DNA from: Pleurobrachia bachei
Taxonomy: Eukaryota; Ctenophora; Tentaculata; Cydippida; Pleurobrachiidae
Assembly: GCA_000695325.1 (NCBI GenBank)
Contig: AVPN01000132.1
Location: 61,939 to 95,412 of the forward strand
DNA length: 33,474 bases
Direction: 5' to 3'
Part shown: piece by piece, positions 20,697-31,791 of the stretch
Layout: each line of letters starts with the position of its first letter
Numbering within the stretch: position 1 is the first letter of the stretch
Made by a program: the position numbers and the translations under genes
Notes under the pieces: generated by a model
The model's database searches: none
What the model was told of the DNA's origin: nothing
Seen by the model: only the letters and a program-made list of their open reading frames with translations

Positions 20697-20794
20697 CAGG
20701 AACCGACCGACACCAATCAGAACTCGTTATTTAGGTCACGTGACTGGTTATCAGCCAATCAGGGACAAGTATTTCCTAATTAGGCCGGTTCCTG
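20697..20794. mobile_element. hAT-like MITE, reverse orientation
   Basis: The ends are CAGGAACCGACCG and GGCCGGTTCCTG. Flanks GGTTCGAT and GGTTTGAC look like a diverged 8-bp target duplication. It sits just upstream of the first visible NDK-like exon. Confidence 0.85.
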
Positions 20795-20849
20795 GGTTTG
20801 ACACTATTTTCATGTTATATCCCCCTCCATGACAGGAGAAATGTAAATA

Positions 20850-20913
20850 CAGTCGGACACCGATTTACCGGGATAGTGGACACTAAGGGCCGGTAAATCG
20901 GGGTGTCCGGTAC
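20850..20913. mobile_element. pogo-like MITE, degraded
   Basis: The left end CAGTCGGACACCGATTTACC follows TA. The right end is diverged (GGTAAATCGGGGTGTCCGG). Confidence 0.65.
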
Positions 20914-21389
20914 ATCGGGGTCATAACGTCCTTTTGGCCCACTCCACGACTCCGTCTCACGACATTGATCCAAGCTGCAGCGACTAGATTGCAGAACCCA
21001 AACAATAACCTCGACGTTATCACATGGCCATTATTTCTCTCACTCCTTCAGCTCACCCGATTACAGTGCTAAATTATTAGTTCGCTGGAAAGATTGAGGT
21101 TGAACCTCTCAGAGAGAAATATTCTCTTATCAGCTTAAATTCTTAGCCAATAAGACCTTGGGAAACCTCGTCTTTTATTTTATCAAAATACAGAGTCGAG
21201 TTACTTATTGAGTTATTGAATTAGCATCTCACTCCGGTTAAAAAGAGCTTCTTATCTGTCTTTGGTGCAGCAGTAAACTCGCGAGGACGCTATCATTATT
21301 TGGGAATTTGTGGCTGTACAGATCCATCGATATAATGTTTTCTCGCCCCAGTCATTATATACTTATCGTCCTAACAACCGGAACCTTTC

Positions 21390-21942
21390 TTTTGCTCTCT
21401 TTAGTAAAAGTAACGATCTCACTTTGCTCTCTTTAGTAAAAGTAACCATCTCACTTTGCTCTCTTTAGTAAAAGTAACGATCTCACTTTGCTCTCTTTAG
21501 TAAAAGTAACCATCTCACTTTGCTCTCCTTAGTAAAAGTAACGATCTCACTTTGCTCTCCTTAATACAAGTAACCATCTCACTTTGCTCTCTTTAGTAAA
21601 AGTAACGATCTCACTTTGCTCTCCTTAGTAAAAGTAACGATCTCACTTTGCTCTCTTTAGTAAAAGTAACGATCTCACTTTGCTCTCCTTAGTAAAAGTA
21701 ACGATCTCATAAAAGTAACGATCTCACTTTGCCCTCTTTAGTAAAATTAACCATCTCACATTGCTCTCTAATTTAGTAAAATTAACCATCCCACTTTGCT
21801 CTCTTTAGTAAAATTAACGATCTCACTTTGCTCTCTTTAGTAAAAGTAACGATCTCACTTTGCTCTCCTTAGTAAAAGTAACGATCTCACTTTGCTCTCC
21901 TTAGTAAAAGTAACGATCTCACTTTGCTCTCCTTAGTAAAAG
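21390..21942. repeat. 32-bp minisatellite, array 1 (about 17 units)
   Basis: The unit reads TTTGCTCTCTTTAGTAAAAG then TAACGATCTCAC. Variants are spread through the array (T/C in CTCTTTAG, G/T in AAAGTAAC). There are no unique spacers. Each unit contains a pyrimidine tract followed by TTAG and GTAAAAGT, i.e. splice-site-like strings. An ATG frame with a hydrophobic start (MFSRPSHYILIVLTTG) at 21335 enters the array and stops at its TAG. Confidence 0.93.
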
Positions 21943-22283
21943 TCATAAGTAGAGTCTCGCAACTATGGCCTACCCTGTACCCGGACTGGTGGGGGTTCAG
22001 TAAGTCATTCTCCTGGAGGAACTCATTGAGCTGGTCAAGGACCACTTTCTCAAGAACTTTTGAGATAAATGGTAGGTTCGATACCGGGCGATAGTTAGAT
22101 AGGCTGTCCCTATCCCCATTAGGGTTCTTGATGGTGGGAAAAACAAAGGCTTGCTGAAACGATTCCGGAACCACAGCCTTCCGAAGAGAGGAGTTGATTA
22201 CTCTGGTAAACAGGGGAGCAAAAACTTCAATACATTCTTTTATCATCCACGTTGGTATCAGATCCAGATCACACGTCTTATCT
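21943..22283 (-). mobile_element. LINE-type reverse transcriptase fragment
   Basis: The - strand encodes a piece of non-LTR retrotransposon polymerase: CDLDLIPTW, VPESFQQAFVFPTIKNPNGD, LSNYRPVSNLPFISKVLE and NPHQSGYRVGHSCETLLMTF. This is the N-terminal third of the domain; catalytic blocks are missing. It abuts the minisatellite, and the open frame runs on into the repeat as a chimera. It is dead. Confidence 0.88.
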
Positions 22284-22407
22284 TTAACTTGTAAACTTGT
22301 AAAACTTGTAATATATCACCTTGAAGCCATCATGCAATGCTAGTATGACCTATTGTAAATTGCGCTCCTAATTGTGTCTTTTTCTCTCCTGGATATTTGT
22401 CACCTAC

Positions 22408-22561
22408 TTGACAAAGGTAAGCCTGGTTGAGAGAAGAGAGAAGGGTTTGGCACCGGAGCTCAGCAACCAAGTAAGCACTCCCTCAGTCGCGTATTCGGAA
22501 ACGGTTGGTATTTCATCATAGCAGTAAGAGTAATATTCGGGGGGAAGGGAGGACAGTTCAC
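22408..22561 (-). CDS. Duplicate of the first visible NDK-gene exon
   Basis: The exon is 154 nt with intact acceptor and a gtaggt donor, identical in phase to 20678-20525. Base changes between the copies appear to be synonymous (for example CTCACATGGCTG versus CTTACTTGGTTG), so both still read GELSSLPPEYYSYCYDEI and onward. It could be an alternative upstream exon. Confidence 0.75.
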
Positions 22562-22579
22562 CTGAAAATAGGGTTCGAT

Positions 22580-22674
22580 CAGGAACCTACCGACACAATC
22601 TAATCAGAATTTAGGTCACGTGACTGGTTATCAGCCAATCAGGGACCAGTATTTCCTAATTAGGCCGGTTCCTG
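22580..22674. mobile_element. hAT-like MITE, reverse orientation
   Basis: The ends are CAGGAACCTACCG and GGCCGGTTCCTG, flanked by GGTTCGAT and GGTTTGAT, an 8-bp target duplication with one mismatch. It is the duplicate of the 20697 insertion. Confidence 0.88.
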
Positions 22675-22728
22675 GGTTTGATACTATCTTCATGTTATGT
22701 ATTCCCCCCTCAGGGAGAAAGGTAAATA

Positions 22729-22796
22729 CAGTCAGACACCGATTTAACGGGATGATCGGGGGAAAGGGGCTTGCCCGGTAGATCGGGGTCCGACTG
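22729..22796. mobile_element. pogo-like MITE
   Basis: CAGTCAGACACCGATTTAAC and GGTCCGACTG ends lie between TA dinucleotides. It is about 68 bp. Confidence 0.8.
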
Positions 22797-23417
22797 TAGA
22801 GTGTAGAACCAAACGAAGTTTTATCGGTTGTATTTAAATTTGAATACGTGGTATAATTTAGGAGCATTTTCTGGCACTTCGCCAGTCTGGGTAAATCCGA
22901 AGTTTGCAATGCTAATTTTACGAAATTACCCCTCTGTTATTATTGCTCATGCAATAACAGGGGCGAGTTCGTAACCAAAAGCACTCCTAGCTGCAGTGAC
23001 TAATAATTGTAGAACCCAAACCTTAGACCTTTAAATCACATGACCAGTATTTCTCTCACTCCTTCAATCTTCAGCTCACCCGATTACAGTGCTAAATTAT
23101 TAGTTCGCTGGAAAGATTGAGGTTGAACCTCTCAGAGAGAAATATTCTCTTATCAGCTTAAATTCTTAGCCAATAAGACCTTGGGAAACCTCGTCTTTTA
23201 TTTTATCAAAATACAGAATGGAGTTACTTATTGAGTTATTGAATTAGCATCTCACTCCGGTCACAATTTCTTATCTGTCTTTGGTGGGATATATACAGCA
23301 GTAAACTCGCGAGGACGCTATCATTATTTGGGAATTTGTGGCTATACAGATCCATCGATATAATGTTTTCTCGCCCCAGTGATTATATACCTATCGTCCT
23401 AACAATCGGAACCTTTC
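22797..23417. other. Duplicated flank without resolved gene
   Basis: A small hairpin element at 22918-22977 has ends TACGAAATTACCCC and its near complement ending TTCGTAACC. The rest (from about 23050) is the copy of 21040-21390. A frame beginning MFSRPSDYIPIVLTIG at 23363 has a hydrophobic start but ends in the minisatellite. Confidence 0.5.
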
Positions 23418-23711
23418 TTTTGCTCTCTTTAGTAAAAGTAACGATCTCACTTTGCTCTCTTTAGTAAAAGTAACGATCTCACTTTGCCCTCTTTAGTAAA
23501 ATTAACCATCTCACTTTGCTCTCTTTAGTAAAATTAACGATCTCACTTTGCTCTCTTTAGTAAAAGTAATAATCTCGCTTTGCTCTCTTTAGTAAAATTA
23601 ACCATCTCACTTTGCTCTCTTTAGTAAAATTAACCATCTCACTTTGCTCTCTTTAGTAAAATTAACCATCTCACTTTGCTGTCTTTAGTAAAAGTAACGA
23701 TCTTACTTTGC
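23418..23711. repeat. 32-bp minisatellite, array 2 (about 9 units)
   Basis: The unit is the same as in array 1. It ends about 17 bases before the ATG of the secreted Sushi protein, so it is probably part of that gene's promoter or 5' untranslated region. Confidence 0.92.
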
Positions 23712-23727
23712 GGTTGTGGGGCGAACT

Positions 23728-26660
23728 ATGATGTTGTGTATCTTAGTGACGATCCATTTTGTGACTGTACGAGGGATAACAACCTTACCAGGACCGTTGC
23801 CACCTGAAACTACAGCTGAACCAACACTAAATAACCCGAATTACGGTGAGCTGTTTTTTATTATTATTAATTTATGACTTGCGCCACCCGAAATTTAGGT
23901 TACTGACACTCCTTCAATTTGCATTGAATCCAAAAAATGACCTTCAAGTTTTTTTTGTAGATCTCATTGGGATCACACGAAAACAAAAATGTCATATTTT
24001 GATTGGATCCACAAAAAGGGTGGCACACGACTTTGGCACGTGCTGATCTAAGCCCTCCTACTACCCAGTGTTTTTTCTTTTTTGGAGTTACTTAGCCACA
24101 CGCTGAATGATTCTCATAACGCCCGCCGCCTGGGTATGGGTAACTATGGCGCTAAGCTTTCTCTACCCAGTGGTTACTACCCAATGGTAACAATATTATA
24201 GTCATCTGCCAGACGCAGCAATCACAAACAAACAAACAAACAATATTATAACATTTCAGTGATATGGAGGAATGTTATTAACGAACAAAGGATCTCATGG
24301 GACCTTAAAGATCGGAGCTTTTCAATACTAACTAAAATTTATGGAGACTTGATGCTCAATCTGAGTAACGAGGACAACTCCTATACAGAGCGGCTTGATA
24401 TATGCACCCACAGGAGTCCGTTTTCATACAGTTTGGGAGACTGCATCACATTACAAGAGGCCTATCCACAGCCTCTCCTTGACGAACTGGTTCTTTGGAC
24501 AATCAAGAGGAACAAAACCCATCTTTCAATTTCTTGCGATGAAAAGCAAATGGTACATGTTTCCCTCTCAGGGACAGGCTGTTTCAATTATGAAATAGCG
24601 GCGGTGACTTTTGATATGAACGACACATCATCGATATTTTATGGACCGGCGAAGCCTTTTAGAGGTACAGTAATTACACCCAATTTAGCGGGAAACTTCG
24701 GGGAAGGTTTTGCCCGGTAAATCGGGGTGCTGGTAGATCGGTGTCCGACTGTAAAGTTTAAATTCTACATAGGTGTTCTGGAACAAAAGAAAGCGATTAG
24801 CATTTAAATTCTACACCAATAAACTGCACTTTCAAGGCCAATAGTCATAAATTAGCAAGCTATCGGAATTAGGTCGGAAATTCTTTGAATTGAGTTATTA
24901 TACACTTCCCTTTTCAGTATATAATCGGATAACAAAGAATCAAAAAGTTGATCTCATTCGAACGGTAACCCCTAGGTCTTATGACTTATCTATGACTTAT
25001 CTATCAACTCCTGATATCGCCACTAAAAGTTGGATGCCGTTCGACGACCAAGGATCACCGGCAATATTCAGCGTCAACCTACTTGATAACAGTAGCGGAA
25101 GTTCCATAGCAAACATGACAGTGGAAATAACTGGGAGTTCGATGACCTGGACGCTCATGTGTGGCTCTTCGAAGTTCGTAATAGGGGATTCTTTAAATCC
25201 AATCGTAGATGAAGCCAAAATAAAATACTCCTTTTATCCGGACCAGGAAAATGGGATTAAGCTAGAAATAACTGGCCTTCATATGACAATGACAAACAGA
25301 TTCGTTTCGAATTCAACATCACCTGAGATTATCTGTACCCAGCCAATCAGTAACGCAGCTGCGAAAGGCAATCTTTCCATGGAAATAAACGACAATGATA
25401 CGCTTTCTGGGTTCTACCCATCTTTCAACACCTTACTCGGTGGGTAGTACATATTATACTGCATTGATGAACAGAACAGATTTACAGTGGTGCTCCGTTA
25501 TTATAGTTAACAGAAGCTAAGTTGTTGCTCAACCAATATCGGAGCACCACGGTAGCATTCCGATTTTTTAAAAAAAGCCGGGGTACCGGTTCAATTAGTA
25601 AAATGGATCTATAAATCAAGGTTATCACTTATCTGTACATAGCATTCCGATTGCTACATACATATATATGAAGATATGTAAAGCAATCCTACAAGTAAAA
25701 TACATGACATTTTCTTTTCAGGTTGGATCGAATACGAATACTTCACAAAATTCAAACACTACTTGGAGGAGGTTCCGCTAGTTGTGGTTGTAGAAGAGGA
25801 AACATATAACAACTTTTACATCAATCTCTATGACCATGACGTAAGAATATAATATAGACCCCGCTGGCTCAAATAAACGCACTTAATCAAGGCCTGCAAG
25901 GAACAGGGTCTTTTATGCCTTATATGCCATGTACAATAATCATACCATGTACAATCAAATAAACTAACTCTTGCAGGACAACAGTGTCTATATCGGATTG
26001 TATGGAGTAGGGACAGTATTCCTAGCGTACTATATTTCATACTGCCAATCTACACAAAGAGGATTCAATATAACCCATGTTGCAAATTTACCAAAAATGG
26101 GCAGTCAATGGTGGCTTAGCAAGACGGAACATGTATTGTGGCTGGCATGTGACGGTGTTATGATTCTGGAATACCACTTTATTAGTACTAATACTACTGA
26201 ATACTGCACTGAACGGTGGTCAAAAACTGTGGATAGGATTAGTTTAAGCGTTACCAATGGCCCAAGGATAATATATCAAGAATCTCCCAGTAAGTTTTGT
26301 TATTCTGTAAAAGTCATCACTATAACACTCACTTCTTCTTATCAAACTATTCTAAAATCAAATTTAGACAAGATATTAAGACAAAATATTAATATTTTAT
26401 CATATACATATCTCGTTTACCTTTGATACTTCAGTTCTAGTTACTGCTAAATTCCCTTTCACCAGCGTATAATAATCCCAACTTTCTTCCAGCGTGTTCT
26501 ATGAAGGATCTCGACCATAATAACAATACCAACGTACTGGCTGGGTCAACTGTGTCCCTACCGTGCAAATACTACCCATTGGATTTATCTATGTATACAT
26601 TCTACACATGTCGAAGAAACGGAACCTGGACATCTAACTCAACAACGCCTTGCATATTAG
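23728..26660 (+). CDS. Secreted Sushi (CCP)-domain protein, multi-exon
   Basis: Exons: 23728-23845, 24260-24664, 24918-25439, 25722-25840, 25977-26289 and 26466-26660. Junction phases match (1,1,1,0,1), giving about 558 residues. The first exon gives ATG ATG and a signal peptide (MMLCILVTIHFVTVRG) followed by a Pro/Thr-rich linker. The middle exons are a large extracellular region with many N-x-S/T sites (NDTSS, NSTSPE, NTTEYC) that I cannot assign. The last exon is a Sushi/CCP module: four Cys in the order PAC, LPC, YTC, TPC, with the typical C-x(3)-NGTW block (TCRRNGTWTSNS). Such proteins act in adhesion, complement-like recognition or receptors. The donor at 24665 coincides with the left edge of a pogo-like element. 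No stop is assigned: the frame leaves the last exon in phase 1. An acceptor at 27035 would add seven residues and a stop; a membrane-helix frame at 27620-27739 is another candidate end. Confidence 0.85.
23846..24259. other. First intron of the Sushi gene
   Basis: The intron runs from gtgagc to ttcag. It holds repeated TACCCAGTG/TACCCAATG phrases around 24060-24190 and an (ACAA)n stretch at about 24224-24243. No exon is seen. Confidence 0.6.
24668..24751. mobile_element. pogo-like MITE at a splice donor
   Basis: The right end GATCGGTGTCCGACTG and interior CCCGGTAAATCGGGG are clear; the left end is diverged (CAGTAATTACACCC). Its left TA overlaps the GT of the donor AGAG|gtacag at 24665. Confidence 0.7.
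25441..25721. mobile_element. Intron with a short inverted-repeat element
   Basis: The third intron of the Sushi gene contains a 66-bp element with ends GTGGTGCTCCG (25487) and CGGAGCACCAC (to about 25552). The remainder shows nothing. Confidence 0.55.
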
Positions 26661-27364
26661 GTGAAGTAGATTTAATGAAACTGCATGCTATATCACACTG
26701 TGTGTGATTCACAAACACATACACACACACACAAACACATACACAAAAAGGTTAAGGTTACAAGGTACTAGATGTGCATGGTGCATGCATGTGAGAGATA
26801 GTGAAGTGTGACAAAAATTTTACCGCTCCTTAATCCTGACATCCTTACCTTAGATATAATAATTATCACTTCCAACCATCATGCACACCACCGTCTTTCT
26901 TTTTGGTTACGAAGTCACCCCACCGGGGCGCTCGCGTGGTGGGGTAATTTCATTACCACCTTTTTTTCTAGCTGTGTTTTTCTATTGTCAATCATGTCAT
27001 AATAATTATGTATCAGTGAACAACTACTATTGCAGTTTCTAACACACATTTTGTTTCATAACCCAACTACTGGAGATAATTGATAACGCCAGACTTTACT
27101 GGAAACATGAAGTGATTCAAAGTTGACCGGAATGGATATCGAGTAACATTGTTTCAACCTCCTGTAAGTTCTAACCCTCGCGGGAAACAGGGTCTAGTGT
27201 AAGGCAACCCGTGTTTGAGATCCAAAATAATAAACAGATAAATCAAAATTTTATTTGTCTTGTTCGACCCTCCTTCCGTGCTAAGAATCTTCATTTTACA
27301 CCATCTATATTTCAGAATCGACCAGAATACCACCCGATAATCGCTAACAAAAGATGATTTGGCG
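26661..27364. other. Region between convergent genes
   Basis: It contains a CA-rich tract (26710-26745), a hairpin element with ends GGTTACGAA and TTTCATTACC (26905-26957), and, on the - strand, AATAAA at 27255-27250, a fitting poly(A) signal for the coiled-coil gene that stops at 27365. A possible terminal exon of the Sushi gene (27036-27061) is weak. Confidence 0.5.
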
Positions 27365-30300
27365 CTAACTATACGCAGACAAAAAGCTGCAGATGTTAAG
27401 CATACCTGTGTTTCCAATCATCAATTGCAGAACCAACAGTTGATTTGAATCACTGTCAGTGGGAATGAAATCTGGTAGGGGCTCCAGAAAGCTCTCTTCG
27501 ACATCAAATATCACCTGATTACCCCTCGATTGGTCTTCTAGCTTGGTTCCTGGGTGAGGGTGGGGTGTTATAGGAACAGTTATGACATTATGAGAAAACA
27601 GCAGCTGGAGAAAAAAACTGTTGGTGGGGAAAACCGAAGAATAGTGTCTTTGAAACTAAGTTTACTGGGTGTCAGTGTTATAGCCTATATTGTATTTTCA
27701 AAGCTAGGACAGAGCAGATGCAGAATAAAGACCTTTTGAATGCTGTTTTTGTGTGTCGGCGTGTGAACTCTAGGAATTATTTGTGGCGTCCGAGCGTACA
27801 TCTCTAAGTTCTAACACTAAAATTATTGCTGTGCTTTATTTGAGTAAGAAGTATTAGTGCCGGTAGGCACTTCCCCTCCGAAATAACAAGAAATACTACG
27901 ACACTATAAGTCAAAAAAAGTATAGTTTACGATACCTACGTCATTCTTTCACGTCATAGCCGACAGCCCAAAGAACTCAAATGAAAGCATAGCTAGAATT
28001 TTCACCAAGCTGAATTTTGCAAAATTGTCCTTTCTTCTTTCCATGTCAGTAGGAGAAATTTCTTCTTCGTAAATTGTCTTAGTGGGACAATGTTATGCTC
28101 TCTCATTCGCGATTCTGTTCTGGGTTTTGGTAAAAAACATCTCAGCAAAGTGCCAAAGTGTTCCTAAAATTTGATCAAAATATATAATCGTGAACAAAAA
28201 GGGCAAATTCGTTTGGTAACTTGCTAGATATCAGAGCAAAATTCAGTTATCATATTTACAGATTCAGTTGCTATGGCAACCAGAAATGTGTCACCCAAGT
28301 GGGTTGGCATTGTTCACCTCAAGCATTGCAAAGGTAGTGTCAACCATGATATGAAGTAGCCTATTATTTTGTAGCTTTAGTTGTTGATTGAGTTAGATAT
28401 TATTGTATTCCCCAGTTGCCATAGCAACAATCCTAAGAACCATGAAAACGACAATTTGTTTTCTGCAAACTATCGTACAAAATTACTAGCTTTGTTGTTG
28501 TCTATAAACAACCTATATTCCGGGGCGGAAGAATGTCCGAGAAGAATGAGCAGAATATTTGTGTGTGAAGATGTTTACAGAGAAATCACTTACGAAGTTC
28601 ATTTCGTTTTTCCCTAATCTTCGCAAGATCCAACTTTCGCTGTTTTGCAATTTCTGCCTCCTTTTTCCTCCTCAACTCCTCTTCCTCTCTCTCCTTAATT
28701 CTCTTCATCTCCTCCGCTGCCTCCATTTTCCTCAACAACTCCGCCTCCTTTTCCTTCTGTTTATTTTCCAATTCCTCCATCTCTCGCTGCATCTCCGACA
28801 ACTTTCTATCTGTCTTCCGTTGCCGCACCGCGATATCCTCCTCCTGCCTTCGTCTCTCGATCTCAGTCTGCTGTTTAATTACTGGGCTATCCTCTGCCCA
28901 GGCAACCCGCTTCTTGGGAGGTGGTTCCACCCAGGGGACGGGATGAAGTTTTGCTTCCGGAGGTGGGCCGATATCGATCGGTTGGCTTGTCGAGGTACCG
29001 GTGGATGATGTAGTCACGTTGGAGGTTATATTAGCGGACACTCCCGTGGATACACTGGTTGAGGCAGAAACTCCTGTTGAGACCCCAGTTGAGACTTTTT
29101 GAGTTGAGATCCCAGTCGAAACACTTTGAGTTGACACCCCAGTTGAGACACTTTCAGTTGAGATCCCAGTTGTAACATTTTCACCATTAGCGGAGACACT
29201 AGTTCCCGATATCGGTGTGTCTTCCTTTTCCTTAAAGAAGGAAGTACTTTTAACTTTTGATCTCATGCTCTCCCACGCCAGACGATCTGTCTCGTCATCA
29301 CTTTCATCGTCAGAGGGTGGCCGGGCAAACTTCCGCGTTAGGTGAACTGGTGCTATCCTCTGTGGTGGGAAATAATTCGGTCAATTGTTATAACGAAGTA
29401 CTTTACCGAAGATTTTAATACATAATGATATTTGAATTTAGATTGTCTACTCAGTGGCTAAAACAAATACTGGAATGTATAACAAACAGAGATGACATAC
29501 AAGGTGGGCCACGGATTCTTAGTAAGGGTTAGCGAGCTGTGCCGTCAAAACGGTGATAGTTGTGAAAATAAAAATTATGGGAGCAATCTGGATCAATTTC
29601 GTGGTAACTTGTTCCATCATTTTTTGTCGAAAATTCGAAAATTCATTTTTCATTCCTGCATTCATTTCTCGTTCATTCATGATGTGAGCATCCTAATTTT
29701 CCATCACTGTGCCATTTTTCTTTGGCTTGAATTTATCTTTCCAATGAGCACCATAAAATTGAAATCGAAGCACCAGGTCACGTTGCAGTTGAGAAAATGC
29801 TCATGCATGATTTTGGCTCTTCCTGTGACTTTCAATGAGCTGTATCACGGCTCCCTTTTGTTCAATCTTTTTAAAAATTTGGGTGAACATTGGATAAACA
29901 AAGATCTTTGCTCACAAGAAAAATCAAGGTCAAAACTCAAAGTTCATTTTTCATTTTTGGTTGTTCATTCCACTCATTCAGGAACCAAAATCCCTAAAGT
30001 GATGAAAAGATTTGGGTTTTGTTTGGCCTATGCACTGCAATGTCAGAGAGGTGTAAAAACACGTTTCCGGGCTAGTTAGTGGGTATCCATGTGATCATAA
30101 TGATATCTGACCCTCTTCTGAGCCATAATCAAGGGATTTTCTCAAATTCAAGCAGGTGACTTTGGTTTTCTGCGATTGATATCGTGTAACAATGTTATGA
30201 GATCTCACAGCACCCCTAAAATGATAATTAATTCAACAAAAAAAAGTTGATTTATTATCGAAATTGTTCGTTTAGTTCAATTGATGGAAAATTAGGATGC

Positions 30301-31755
30301 TCACATCATAAATGAACGAGAAATGAATCCAGGAATGAAAAATGAATTTTCGAATTTTCGACAAAAAATGATGGAAAAAGTTACCAAGAAATTGATCCAG
30401 ATTGCTCCCATAATTTTTATTTTCACAACTATGACCGTTTTGACGGCACATCTCGCTAACCCTTACTAAGAATCCGTGGCCCACCTTGTATATCTTACCC
30501 CGGGTTTAAACTTAGCAGGTGCCGGATCTTTGTTTCTCAGATCCAGCTTCACAGTTCCTCTATCAGGAGACCCGGAGACATTCAAATCCAAATGGCTGGG
30601 CGTGATGGACCTCGTAGCATCACGACGTGATGGGGTTGGAGAATCATTGAATGTTTCTGCCAATCGTTCCAGTTCTTCCATGACAAGAGTGCTGGTGCTG
30701 CTTCCACTGTCATCGTCACTTTGGTGCTGCTCTGAATCTGATCAGGGTGGTTTTTAAATAGACAGATGAGAGAGAGTCTGTTTAACTCTCTTTCTCTATG
30801 CACCTTTCTCTTTCTCTATCACTCTCTTTCTCTCTCACTAAGGAATATTCAGAAGTGAGGACTTACTTTCAAACTCAATGTCAGGTGAGTCTTCTAACAG
30901 TGAGATGAGTTGGTCCAAGTTCAAATCGGTCGACGTTCGCAGTGGAAAGTTAGGAGGACTCTCACTCTCCCCCTGTTTCTGTTCGTCAGGCTTCGTTGTA
31001 ATTTGACTGACAAGAGAGTCAATAAAACTATGCACACTCAAATCTTTTATCTCGTTTTCTGTGCGAGTAACACCAGAGGAAGGGGGTGATTCTGAAAGTC
31101 TTGGATGCTCTGTTTCGTTGGTATCATCATCTGAGTCTGCAGAGGAGGAGTCATGATGTCTTTCCAATCCTTCGTTTGCAGAATTTGAAACTTTGGTAAC
31201 AACATGTCGACGAGTTACTATCTCCTGAATCTGCAGTGAATACTCATGTAATTTGTATTGCTATCAGTTGCAATCGGGACGTGGGTCGAACAAGATTTTA
31301 TCATCTTTTCTAGCTACAACCTCAATTTCTTCTTTTACCGGTGAGAAGCAACACCATTATCGACAAGACGATTATTTAACAACCTACCGGTGTATCATCG
31401 TCCTCCTCATCAGATTCAACTTCAGAGAACTCCATATCTGGGAGCATGCTCTGGACCCCCGTGAAGATCTCACTGATCTGTTTGGAGCGTTGGAAGGCCG
31501 GCAAATCCTCCCTATCATCATCATCGGACGCCATGGCGATCTGTGGTGCAGTGACTAGTGAGATATTTGTTGGTGGTGACTAGTTATGAAACTGTTTACT
31601 ATTCGCTCTGTGGTGCAGTGACTAGTGAGATATTTGTGGTTCGTTCTGTCTCCGCGATCCCAGCGATAAAAATAGGGCGAAGTGCATCAAAAATAAAATT
31701 GAAGAAAACAACCCCAACAACGATTAGCATCACTTTTCAACAGCCGATGAGAAGC

Positions 31756-31791
<36 letters not shown>

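Larger units (their letters stand above)
20322..21942. repeat. Large tandem duplication, copy 1
   Basis: It is homologous to 22329-23711. Shared parts in order are the exon GELSSLPPEYYSYCYDEI on the - strand, a hAT-like MITE, a pogo-like MITE, about 330 bp of unique flank, and a 32-bp minisatellite. Confidence 0.88.
22329..23711. repeat. Large tandem duplication, copy 2
   Basis: It is homologous to 20322-21942, with many substitutions and small indels, so it is older than the 727-bp and 1.6-kb duplications elsewhere in the window. Its right end carries the start of the secreted Sushi gene. Confidence 0.88.

Noticed and set aside
21390-23711. CRISPR-like arrays
   Set aside because: Units are contiguous 32-mers with no unique spacers in a eukaryotic context; they are minisatellites.
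27154-27386. A further coiled-coil gene exon starting at 27386
   Set aside because: The intron needed would be only 19 bases. Reading through to TAG at 27365 with a poly(A) signal at 27255-27250 is simpler.
29492-30079. A 195-codon frame on the + strand
   Set aside because: It lies inside the foldback element and its first 207 bases are an inverted arm; the translation shows no domain.
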